Shown here: piece after piece, positions 37,401 through 43,625 of the stretch
How positions within the stretch are numbered: position 1 is the stretch's first letter
Layout of the letters: each line of letters begins with the position of its first letter
Assembly: GCF_024582835.1 (NCBI RefSeq)
Contig: NZ_CP102097.1
Span: 62,001-126,000, forward strand
Source of the DNA: Vibrio japonicus
GTDB taxonomy: Bacteria > Pseudomonadota > Gammaproteobacteria > Enterobacterales > Vibrionaceae
Reading direction: 5' to 3'
DNA: 64,000 nt
The notes under the pieces: generated by a model
Told to the model about the DNA's origin: nothing
Seen by the model: only the letters and a program-made list of their open reading frames with translations
The model's database searches: none
Made by a program: the position numbers and the translations under genes

Positions 37401-37567
37401 TAAACATCCGCAAAGGTGACATCAATCTGGGGTTCTTCCTCTTTGGGCGTGATGATTACCGCAAATAACCCCATCAACAACCCAACAAGGGCAAGCAATG
37501 GCGTTATGGCTGAGTTCTGAAAGGCCGCTGCAACGCGACCCGAAATACCGAGTCGTTTATCCATCAT
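34403..37567 (-). CDS. RND efflux pump, inner-membrane transporter subunit
   Basis: A 1054-residue AcrB-type protein with twelve membrane helices and two large periplasmic loops. The first helix is near residues 18-38, and the helix-4 proton-relay aspartates are in GILVDDAIVVVENI. The length is typical of the HAE1/AcrB family. With the adaptor encoded upstream it exports drugs or metabolites; no outer-membrane channel gene is present, so it probably borrows a TolC. Its ATG overlaps the adaptor stop (TAATG). It is the last gene of a same-strand run that begins with an ArsR-type repressor and YedE transporters, which suggests a link to sulfur stress. The substrate is not predictable. Confidence 0.9.
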   Translation of the reverse strand: MMDKRLGISGRVAAAFQNSAITPLLALVGLLMGLFAVIITPKEEEPQIDVTFADVYIPFPGASPAEVESLVTNPAEQIVSEIQGIDKIYSFSQPDGAMIVAIFEVGVSRNDAVVRLYNKLYSNKDWMPQGVGVGEPIIKPKGIEDVPIVSVTLSDRTSGLDQQQLTQVAHGLETELKRIKGTRDIYTIGGHNTIVDVRLDPVKMNSFGITLDQLNQHLPAANTSSPMLRLTHDNQEFPVQIGQFLTRVEEVKQLVVGLHNHTPVYLEDVADVKLGTDTPTHNVWTSDKSGIYPAVTIAIAKKSGENAVNVANAIESRLVELENQLIPQGVAIEITRDYGKTAADKSNTLIGKLAFATTAVVVLVLITMGWREALIVGFAVVVTLMITLFASWAWGFTLNRVSLFALIFSIGILVDDAIVVVENIHRHMAKGKTAINELIPAAVDEVGGPTILATFTVIAALLPMAFVSGLMGPYMSPIPINASMGMMISLVVAFVVSPWLARHFLKPAAHEEGSTSSSIFHRIMSPFVTAKAQGRNRFMLLLAILALIAGSVLLPVFQAVVLKMLPFDNKSEFQVVLDMPEGTALERTQRVLFELGRELNDVPEVTDYQIYTGTAAPINFNGLVRHYFMRNQSNQGDIQVNLAGRKERDRDSHEIATAVRPILNQVAEKFGGKVKVVEVPPGPPVWSPILAEVYGPTPEIRQQAARQIREIFRSTEDIVDVDMYLPETHQKWQVVIDRSKASHYQVAYASIVDALATSVGGKPVTYLHSEHNKYPVPIQIQASETAKVRLEQVLNMKVGSINGNIYPLSDLVQIRQTRMDDYIVHKNMVPMVMVVGDMAGSLDSPLYGMFNIGSTLDSEMNLEQYYINQPDGLEGISVLWDGEWTITYETFRDMGIAYAVGMILIYLLVVAQFKSYLVPLIIMAPIPLTIIGVMPGHALLGAQFTATSMIGMIALAGIIVRNSILLVDFINQQVAQGVEFSEAVIQSAAVRAKPIMLTALAAMIGAVFILDDPIFNGLAISLIFGIFVSTVLTLLVIPVLYYVVMKARFEAKVN

Positions 37568-38571
37568 TACTTCCCTTCTACAGCTAATGCGACACTCGAA
37601 ATAACATCACCCTCTTCTAATCCCGAAAGCACCTCGACTGAGTCTCCGTATGTCTGCCCGAGTCGTACTGGATTGAGAACTTTGTTTTCTCCGTCTAAAC
37701 GGTATACAGAGCTTAGCTCTCCTCGCCTAACGACAGCACTATTGGGAACAAGCAAAGTCATGCTTTCACCGTATCGAAACTCTGTTTTTACCCACATTCC
37801 TGGAAACAATGCGTCCATTTTTTCAGGGAGTTCCAAACGCATTTTGAACGTATGTGATTGCGGATCAGCGTAACTGTACAGGCTGTACTCTGTGGGTGAA
37901 ATGCGCTGACCTTGAGGAGAAATAACGTCAAATTGTCCGACATTGTCGACATAGGTTTGATAGCGCTGAGGAATATCCGTTTCTACTCTTAGCATTTCCA
38001 ATGAAAAGCCACTCAACAACGGAGTGCCGGGAGCCACTGTTTCTCCCAATTCAACATGGCGTTTCGTCACGATGCCGTCATAAGGTGCGGTGACACTGGT
38101 ATAGCCGAGTGATTCTTTCGCTTGTGCTACTGACGCCTGCGCTGCTTTTACTCCTGCCGCTGTACTGCGGGCGCGAGCTTCAGCATTGTCCATTTGATCT
38201 CTAGAAATAGCGCCCCGAGGGAATAGCTGGCGATAACGAGCCACCTGAGCCTGCGCTTCTCGGTTTTGGGCAATTGCACTAGCTAATTGAGCTTGAGCTG
38301 CATCCAGAGAGGCTGATTGCTGCACCGCGCTAATTTCAAGTAGCACAGTGCCTTGTTTTACATAGTCATTCACATCAACATGCAAACCGACAACTTGACC
38401 AGAAGTTTGAGCGGCAACCGTACCTTGGTTCACTGGCTGGACAACACCATCCAAGTGGATAACCTGAGATATTTGCTCACTTTTTACTGTGAATTGCCCT
38501 TCTTTATCTTGCGCATTCACCTGACCTGATGCAGCCAAAGTGATTGCGATACTCCAAGTTAACCATTTCAT
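37567..38571 (-). CDS. RND efflux periplasmic adaptor (membrane fusion protein)
   Basis: A 334-residue MFP. A signal peptide (about 1-20) precedes a barrel-sandwich/lipoyl half (VVGLHVDVNDYVKQGTVLLEI). The helical hairpin of AQAQLASAIAQNREAQAQ type and the second lipoyl half (SVTAPYDGIVTKRHVELGETV) follow, then beta-barrel and membrane-proximal domains. It links the RND pump to an outer-membrane channel. AGAGG precedes the ATG. It lies 42 bases downstream of the YeeE-like gene with no terminator between, and it is coupled to the pump gene by a one-base overlap. Confidence 0.9.
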   Translation of the reverse strand: MKWLTWSIAITLAASGQVNAQDKEGQFTVKSEQISQVIHLDGVVQPVNQGTVAAQTSGQVVGLHVDVNDYVKQGTVLLEISAVQQSASLDAAQAQLASAIAQNREAQAQVARYRQLFPRGAISRDQMDNAEARARSTAAGVKAAQASVAQAKESLGYTSVTAPYDGIVTKRHVELGETVAPGTPLLSGFSLEMLRVETDIPQRYQTYVDNVGQFDVISPQGQRISPTEYSLYSYADPQSHTFKMRLELPEKMDALFPGMWVKTEFRYGESMTLLVPNSAVVRRGELSSVYRLDGENKVLNPVRLGQTYGDSVEVLSGLEEGDVISSVALAVEGK

Positions 38572-38613
38572 TGCTGCCTCTCCCTTGTTGCTATTCCATT
38601 TTTAGCATAGTCT

Positions 38614-39072
38614 CTATGCGGTCTGAGTCTGTGATTCCCGGCCGTTTTTCAGACAAATCAATAGGTTTGTTGCGCCTAGACCCACCATCATGCTCGCAAA
38701 GAAAATCCAAACCCCAGAGTTCCCAAGCGCTAGGCTTGAAAGTGCAGGTCCTGGGCAAACCCCAGCCATTCCCCAACCTAAACCAAAGATTGCTGCTCCG
38801 CTCACCAGCCGAGCATCAATTTTTTTGTTTGTCGCTAAGCAGAACTCTTCCGCAACCACTGGCTTTTGCTTTGGCTTGATAAGCAAGAAGTAACTCGGCA
38901 TGAACACCAGCAATGCACCACCCATCACAAACATTAAACTGGGATCCCATTTACCTGCTACGTCCAAAAAGCCTATAACCTTTGCTGGGTCTGCCATGCC
39001 TGAAATGATCATGCCAAGCCCAAATAAAAAACCTGAAAACAACGACGTTAAACAAAAGATAACTTTATCCAT
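38614..39072 (-). CDS. YeeE/YedE-type sulfur transporter subunit, C-terminal-half type (DUF6691)
   Basis: A 152-residue membrane protein with four to five helices. Conserved LFGLGMIISGMADPAKVIGFLD and FGLGWGMAGVCPGPAL mark it as the second half-subunit of a YeeE/YedE transporter; Cys in AGVCPGPAL is the likely thiol relay residue. Family members import thiosulfate or related sulfur compounds. I start it at the ATG at 39072, which gives the standard N-terminus. The partner half lies 17 bases upstream, and the pair lies in an operon behind the ArsR-type regulator. Confidence 0.85.
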   Translation of the reverse strand: MDKVIFCLTSLFSGFLFGLGMIISGMADPAKVIGFLDVAGKWDPSLMFVMGGALLVFMPSYFLLIKPKQKPVVAEEFCLATNKKIDARLVSGAAIFGLGWGMAGVCPGPALSSLALGNSGVWIFFASMMVGLGATNLLICLKNGRESQTQTA

Positions 39073-39089
39073 TTTTGACCAACCACGAA

Positions 39090-39509
39090 TTAAATTAAGT
39101 GAAGACGAGCATAGACAGTGACAGCGGCAACAAACATAAAAATACACGTTGCAACCATTGAGCGCTTGGACAGACGCCCGATACCACATATTCCGTGTCC
39201 GCTAGTACATCCGTTACCTAAACGCGTACCCACCCCAACTAATAAACCCGCAATGGCTAACATTGCTGTGCTGCTGGAGTAGACTTGCGGCACATCACTT
39301 GAGAACCCCCATACCCCGATAACGCCACCAGCGACCATTCCAATGGCAAAAAGCAAACGCCATGCAAAGTCGCGAGTTTTTGGCGTCATCAATCCTGTCA
39401 AAATTCCACTAATGCCCGCTACTTTGCCATTTACCAACAACATTAACGTTGCCGATATACCCAACAAAATGCCTCCTGCCAACGATTCCCAAGGAACAGT
39501 AAACGTCAT
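39090..39509 (-). CDS. YeeE/YedE-type sulfur transporter subunit, N-terminal-half type
   Basis: A 139-residue membrane protein with about four helices. The motif LGNGCTSGHGICG is the signature of YeeE/YedE proteins and carries the conserved Cys residues thought to pass sulfur. It pairs with the next gene to form one complete transporter. GAGG precedes the ATG. It lies 25 bases downstream of the ArsR-type gene. The likely cargo is thiosulfate or a (per)sulfide-related species, by family. Confidence 0.87.
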   Translation of the reverse strand: MTFTVPWESLAGGILLGISATLMLLVNGKVAGISGILTGLMTPKTRDFAWRLLFAIGMVAGGVIGVWGFSSDVPQVYSSSTAMLAIAGLLVGVGTRLGNGCTSGHGICGIGRLSKRSMVATCIFMFVAAVTVYARLHLI

Positions 39510-39534
39510 ATAAACCTCATAGAATTAAAAATAA

Positions 39535-39843
39535 TTAGCCACAAAAAGTGGTCTGTAAATTTTGAATAAGTTGAATAACACGAGGGTCATTCAATGAATA
39601 AAATACCTGCTGTGATTCTTTACGGGACTTAATCAGCCCATGTTTACGCATCACCGTCAGATGCTGAGAAAACGCAGACTGACTCAGCGTAGAAGCACTT
39701 TGTAGCGCACCTACCCCAACTTCTCCCTGAGTAAGCTGGCATAGCACCATAAGCCTTTCTGGGTGCGCCATCACTTTGAGTAGCTCGGCGGCTTCTACCG
39801 CGTTTTTCTGCATCTCTGCCAGATTCACTGTTTGATCGCTCAT
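39535..39843 (-). CDS. ArsR-family repressor of the BigR/SqrR/HlyU type
   Basis: A 102-residue winged-helix protein. The recognition helix region is LSQSAFSQHLTVMRKHGLI. Two cysteines, Cys35 (LMVLCQL) and Cys101 (TTFCG, at the very C-terminus), lie where BigR, SqrR and HlyU carry their redox pair, which forms a disulfide or tetrasulfide bridge with reactive sulfur species and releases DNA. There are no arsenic- or zinc-binding motifs. Its neighbours, a YedE pair and a persulfide reductase, fit a sulfide or persulfide sensor. It heads a minus-strand run into the RND pump and faces the DUF2892/persulfide reductase pair. Confidence 0.87.
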   Translation of the reverse strand: MSDQTVNLAEMQKNAVEAAELLKVMAHPERLMVLCQLTQGEVGVGALQSASTLSQSAFSQHLTVMRKHGLIKSRKESQQVFYSLNDPRVIQLIQNLQTTFCG

Positions 39844-40008
39844 GATTTACCTCTAGCAACACATCTATATTAGATAATACTGAACAACATTGATTAGTCA
39901 ATTCTAATTTAGATATTTTAAATTTAGACAAATTAACATTAGACAAAACTAATTTAGAGAACTATAGTCTTATCCAACAGAGGAAATCGATTCGTAAGGA
40001 GAACGATT
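39844..40008. promoter_or_regulatory. Divergent promoter region with repeated CTAATTTAGA operator-like words
   Basis: The word CTAATTTAGA occurs twice, at 39904-39913 and 39949-39958, 45 bp apart. The first copy extends to the near-palindrome TCTAA-T-TTAGA. Related AATTTAGAC and ATTAGAC words lie between. The region is very AT-rich, as is usual for BigR/HlyU-type operators. Binding by the adjacent ArsR-type protein is inferred. Confidence 0.55.
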
Positions 40009-40194
40009 ATGACTTTAGAAAATGCTGTTCGAGTTTTTGCTGGAGTAATGGTTTTACTGTCTGTGATATTGACGGTCACCGTTCATAGTGGTTTTGTATG
40101 GCTTACTGTGTTCATTGGCGCTAATTTGATCCAAAGTGCATTTACAGGCATATGCCCTGCGGCCTTTATCCTTAAAAAGCTAGGCTTTCATTAA
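40009..40194 (+). CDS. DUF2892 (YgaP-like) small inner-membrane protein
   Basis: A 61-residue protein with two membrane helices, VFAGVMVLLSVILTVTVHSGFVW being the first. The FTGICPAAFILKKLGF end is characteristic of the DUF2892 domain of rhodanese YgaP. AAGGAG precedes the ATG. It lies 11 bases before the CoA-disulfide reductase gene and opposite the ArsR-type repressor. In YgaP this domain anchors a rhodanese to the membrane; here the rhodanese is in the neighbouring protein, so the two may act together in persulfide handling. Confidence 0.85.
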   Translation: MTLENAVRVFAGVMVLLSVILTVTVHSGFVWLTVFIGANLIQSAFTGICPAAFILKKLGFH

Positions 40195-40205
40195 CGGAGT
40201 TTCAA

Positions 40206-41909
40206 ATGACTAGAATTCTTATTGTTGGTGGTGTTGCTGGCGGCGCGTCAGCTGCTGCACGTGCTCGCCGTCTTAGCGAAGATGCGGAAATCATCATGTT
40301 TGAGCGAGGCCCCTTCGTATCTTTTGCTAACTGCGGCTTGCCTTACCATATCGGTGGTGACATTCAAGAACGCAGTAAATTATTGCTTCAAACACCAGAA
40401 AGCTTCCTAGCGCGTTTCAATGTTGATGTTCGTGTGATGAACGAAGTGGTAAGTATCGATCGCAGCACCAAATCCGTTACCGTCAGGAATCTGATCGACA
40501 ATAGTGAATACACAGAAAGCTACGATTTTCTGTTACTGAGTCCGGGGGCCGGCCCAGTCGTTCCACCCATCCCAGGCATTGATAACCCGTTAACTCATTC
40601 CTTGCGTAACATCCCGGATATGGATCGAATTATCCAAACGATCCAAATGAACAAACCTGAACACGCAACGGTTATCGGTGGCGGCTTTATTGGTCTGGAA
40701 ATGATGGAAGCCTTCCACCAGCTTGGCATCAAAACCACCCTAGTCGAAATGGCAGACCAAGTGATGACGCCTGTAGATAGAGAAATGGCAGGCATCGCAC
40801 ACGCCGAGATCCGCGAAAAAGGGATAGATTTGAAGCTGGGGGTTGCACTACAAGCGGTCGAGTATGCCCCGAACGAGCATATCGCGAGTTTTGGCTCTGG
40901 TGAAAGTGAAGAGCACCAGCACATAGAAGGTGAACTGAACTTAACCCTTAATAACGGTGAAACCCTCACAACCGATATCCTCATTATGGCAATTGGTGTC
41001 CGTCCTGAAACCAAACTCGCCTCTGAAGCTGGTTTAGAGATTGGTCAGTTAGGTGGTATCTGGACCAATGAAATGATGCAAACCAGCGACCCATTCATTT
41101 ATGCGGTGGGGGATGCCGTTGAAGAAAAAGACTTCGTGACAGGATCACAAACATTAGTGCCACTCGCAGGCCCTGCAAACCGTCAAGGTCGTATGGCGGC
41201 AGACAACATGCTTGGCCGCAATGAAACTTACCAAGGTACACAAGGTACAGCGATTTGTAAGATATTTGACCTTGCGGTCGCGTCCACAGGTAAGAATGAG
41301 AAACAACTGAAACGCGATGGCATTGAGTACGAAAAAGTATACGTACACACAGCAAGCCATGCGAGCTACTACCCTGGCGCTGAAGTGGTGTCATTCAAAA
41401 TGCTGTTTGACCCGAAATCTGGCAAGATTTTAGGGGCCCAAGCGGTTGGTAAAGACGGCATCGACAAGCGCATTGATGTTATGGCAGTAGCACAACGTGC
41501 GGGTATGACTGTTGAGCAGCTACAGCACCTTGAACTGACCTATGCGCCACCTTACGGCAGCGCGAAAGACGTGATAAACCAAGCGGCCTTTGTCGCAAGT
41601 AACATTATCAAAGGCGATGCAAAAGCAATCCACTATGATGAAATTTGCAACTTAACGGAAGACCAGATTCTATTGGATGTTCGCAACCCGGGTGAGCTTC
41701 AAGCGGTAGGCTGTTTGGAAGGTGCGATCAATATCCCAGTTGATCAGCTACGCCATCGAATGAACGAACTGCCGAAGGACAAAGAGATCGTGATTTATTG
41801 TCAAGTTGGGTTACGAGGTAACGTTGCGTATCGTCAGCTTGTTAACAATGGATACAAAGCGCGTAATCTTATCGGTGGTTATCGTACCTACCTTCATGCA
41901 AAAATGTAA
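40206..41909 (+). CDS. CoA-disulfide / persulfide reductase with C-terminal rhodanese domain
   Basis: A 567-residue flavoprotein. The FAD motif VGGVAGGASAAARARR lies at residues 7-22, the single redox Cys43 in SFANCGLPYHIGG and the NAD-site GGGFIGLEM near 158. The dimerisation domain ends near 450. The C-terminal rhodanese domain (about 470-567) has active loop Cys532 (YCQVGLRG). This is the layout of CoADR-RHD and NADH-dependent persulfide reductase enzymes, which reduce CoA-persulfide or polysulfide, releasing sulfide. It shares a likely transcript with the DUF2892 gene, under the ArsR-type repressor. A terminator follows. Confidence 0.92.
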   Translation: MTRILIVGGVAGGASAAARARRLSEDAEIIMFERGPFVSFANCGLPYHIGGDIQERSKLLLQTPESFLARFNVDVRVMNEVVSIDRSTKSVTVRNLIDNSEYTESYDFLLLSPGAGPVVPPIPGIDNPLTHSLRNIPDMDRIIQTIQMNKPEHATVIGGGFIGLEMMEAFHQLGIKTTLVEMADQVMTPVDREMAGIAHAEIREKGIDLKLGVALQAVEYAPNEHIASFGSGESEEHQHIEGELNLTLNNGETLTTDILIMAIGVRPETKLASEAGLEIGQLGGIWTNEMMQTSDPFIYAVGDAVEEKDFVTGSQTLVPLAGPANRQGRMAADNMLGRNETYQGTQGTAICKIFDLAVASTGKNEKQLKRDGIEYEKVYVHTASHASYYPGAEVVSFKMLFDPKSGKILGAQAVGKDGIDKRIDVMAVAQRAGMTVEQLQHLELTYAPPYGSAKDVINQAAFVASNIIKGDAKAIHYDEICNLTEDQILLDVRNPGELQAVGCLEGAINIPVDQLRHRMNELPKDKEIVIYCQVGLRGNVAYRQLVNNGYKARNLIGGYRTYLHAKM

Positions 41910-41938
41910 TCACTGTTAAAAGCACTGTCAAAACATTG

Positions 41939-41965
41939 ATAGCCAGCAAAACTATTGCTGGCTAT
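41939..41965 (+). terminator. Intrinsic terminator after the persulfide reductase gene
   Basis: ATAGCCAGCA and TGCTGGCTAT form a perfect 10-bp stem with a 7-base loop, followed by TTGTCCC. The T-run is weak but the stem is strong. Confidence 0.75.
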
Positions 41966-42100
41966 TTGTCCCATTTTTCTTGTTACCCGAGATACTGCCT
42001 CGTTTGTTTACCCTAAAGGGTGGAAAAACCTATTTTGCGCCTGTGTCATCTGTTTGAGCTAAGATTAAATGGGCAAACCAGAGCACCGCCGTAGAAGCTT

Positions 42101-42256
42101 ATGCAATGTGACCAAAAGAACACCTGCCTATGCCAAACGATGGAATCCGAGATTGCATATAACGATTGTCAAATGTGTGTAGATGCCTTAGTTGAAGATA
42201 CAAAAAACCTAGTCAGGAACGCCATCGAACATAACAACACCATCACGCTAGATTAG
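42101..42256 (+). CDS. Small cysteine-rich hypothetical protein
   Basis: An open frame of 51 codons starting MQCDQKNTCLCQTMESEIAY and continuing DCQMCVDALVEDTKNLV. Five cysteines fall as C-x5-C-x-C and, later, C-x2-C, which suggests metal binding or a redox role. It ends 28 bases before the next gene on the same strand, which has a clear ribosome site, so they may be co-transcribed. Its own Shine-Dalgarno sequence is weak (AGAAG). I do not recognise the family; coding is likely but not certain. Confidence 0.5.
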   Translation: MQCDQKNTCLCQTMESEIAYNDCQMCVDALVEDTKNLVRNAIEHNNTITLD

Positions 42257-42284
42257 TTACAAACTTAGAACAAGGATATAAATT

Positions 42285-42629
42285 ATGACGCACATACTTC
42301 CACAAGACGCTGCTGTAGATGTACTAGAGTCTGTATTTGGTATAGGCGAGATAGAACCAATGAATAACCCCCTAACTATTCGCTTCTCTCCTAAATCAAC
42401 AACAACGGGATTGGACATACAAGTTCTCTCATTTACCATCGACCCTCATGGCCACTGCGTTAAATCCGATATCCTTGCTGAATACCAACAAAAAACTGTC
42501 GAAAAAGAAATGGACAGCGCCAATTTTGAGTTAGATCTTAAAAACAAACGGCTTATGTTTTTTAACACCCCAATCACTAGCTTTGCCGATTTCACAGCGG
42601 TTTATATCGAGCAGCTAATAAATACCTAA
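42285..42629 (+). CDS. Hypothetical protein
   Basis: A 114-residue soluble protein with AAGGA about 8 bases before the ATG. It reads as a compact alpha/beta domain (PLTIRFSPKSTTTGLDIQVLSFTID, then FELDLKNKRLMFFNTPI) with no signal peptide or membrane helix. I recognise no family. It lies between the small cysteine-rich frame and a decayed segment that continues in the same reading frame after its stop. Confidence 0.65.
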   Translation: MTHILPQDAAVDVLESVFGIGEIEPMNNPLTIRFSPKSTTTGLDIQVLSFTIDPHGHCVKSDILAEYQQKTVEKEMDSANFELDLKNKRLMFFNTPITSFADFTAVYIEQLINT

Positions 42630-42790
42630 ACTTCACACCATCACATTGACGCACGCCTGCCCGACGGTAAAGGTCGCGTTTTTTACTGGGATGGTGCGAA
42701 TCATTCAGACTGTATACTTACTTATTATCTGAAAGCAGGTTTAGAATGAAAGCTTGTCCAGTATGCACCGCTCAAATCACACCAACCTAA
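42630..42790 (+). pseudogene. Decayed gene junction: 3' remnant followed by a truncated Cys-motif frame
   Basis: After the stop of the 114-residue gene the same frame stays open to TGA at 42747-42749 and reads like protein (RLPDGKGRVFYWDGANHSD, then CILTYYLKAGLE) but has no start codon. Its TGA overlaps an ATG (ATGA, 42746-42749) that opens a 14-codon frame with a C-x2-C pair (MKACPVCTAQ), stopped inside the 3' end of the convergent AlaX-like gene. This looks like the tail of one gene coupled to the head of another, both cut down. Confidence 0.4.
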
Positions 42791-43415
42791 TCTCTACTCT
42801 CTCTTTGCCTTTACCTACGTTTTTGCGCTTTAACGCAATCTGGCCAACTTCTTTGGTGCGTTTTAAATGCGTGCCGCCACACGATACTTGAGCAAAGCCT
42901 TCGACTTTCCAGTATCGTCGTTCTTCGGGTTCATCTGAGAAAGCACTTTCGATAACAGAATCCGAGTCTAGTAATGCTTGGGCTTCGCGCTGAATCTCTG
43001 GAAGTATCGCCCCTATATTTTCAGGCCATTCGAAATCAATTCGGCTTTTATCTTCAGAAATATGCGCGCCAACTTTGTGAATACCATTAAAACGTTGGGT
43101 AAACAGTTCTAACACCACTTCTGCTGCGAAATGCAATTTCATCAGCGCATAACGTCTCGACCAGTCTATTTCTGTCAGCACTTCATCCCCAACATTGAGC
43201 TCGGATGCCGACTCCAAGGAATATACGATCCGCGTACCCGACTTATGGGCTTTAACCACAGGTACACCTGCAATCGTACCTTTGTCACTCTCTTGTCCGC
43301 CGGATTCTGCGTAAAAAATCGTTTGAGATAACTCAATGTCATCCCCTGATATTTGAGTCACGATGGATTTTAGCTGCGTTTTGTAAGGGTCAATCCAGAA
43401 TACCTTTTCTGTCAT
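42777..43415 (-). CDS. AlaX-like alanyl-tRNA editing protein, atypical metal site
   Basis: A 212-residue free-standing relative of the AlaRS editing domain, which clears Ser or Gly mischarged on tRNA-Ala. The N-terminal half has TIFYAESGGQESDKGTI, the usual YPxxGGQ-like motif. The zinc site normally uses HxxxH and CxxxH. Here the second pair is intact (SCGGTH) but the first reads LHFAAE, with Glu in place of the second His. It may bind metal differently, have altered specificity or be inactive. It is monocistronic and convergent with the small genes at 42.1-42.8 kb. Confidence 0.82.
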   Translation of the reverse strand: MTEKVFWIDPYKTQLKSIVTQISGDDIELSQTIFYAESGGQESDKGTIAGVPVVKAHKSGTRIVYSLESASELNVGDEVLTEIDWSRRYALMKLHFAAEVVLELFTQRFNGIHKVGAHISEDKSRIDFEWPENIGAILPEIQREAQALLDSDSVIESAFSDEPEERRYWKVEGFAQVSCGGTHLKRTKEVGQIALKRKNVGKGKERVEIRLV

Positions 43416-43550
43416 TTTTGCTTCCTATGCACATGAATTTGAAGTAACTCGAAATAGCCTGTCGAGTATGAGAACTTTTAACATTACATGATGGAAAGAG
43501 GCATACAGTCTGACAATTTTTCTTTTTATTCAAGACCATAGTCGTCCTCT

Positions 43551-43619
43551 TCCTGTTAGCTTTGTTGCGTCAGCAATGCGCTACGTAATCACGTAGTCGT
43601 CAGTAAGCTAACTTAAGGA
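43551..43619 (+). promoter_or_regulatory. Branched palindromic leader that can hide the LPMO ribosome-binding site
   Basis: GTTAGCTT (43555-43562) pairs perfectly with AAGCTAAC (43605-43612). TCCT (43551-43554) can then pair with AGGA (43616-43619), the Shine-Dalgarno sequence of the LPMO gene, across a 3-base bulge. Inside are two perfect hairpins: TTGC-GTCA-GCAA (43565-43576) and CTACGT-AATC-ACGTAG (43581-43596). Together they make a three-way junction. The start codon is at 43626. It may be a regulatory RNA or a palindromic repeat element that landed there. Confidence 0.5.
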
Positions 43620-43625
43620 TAAATC

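Noticed and set aside
42600..42790. Integron cassette or attC site at the small-gene cluster
   Set aside because: No GTTRRRY-type core sites or long imperfect palindromes typical of Vibrio repeats were seen.
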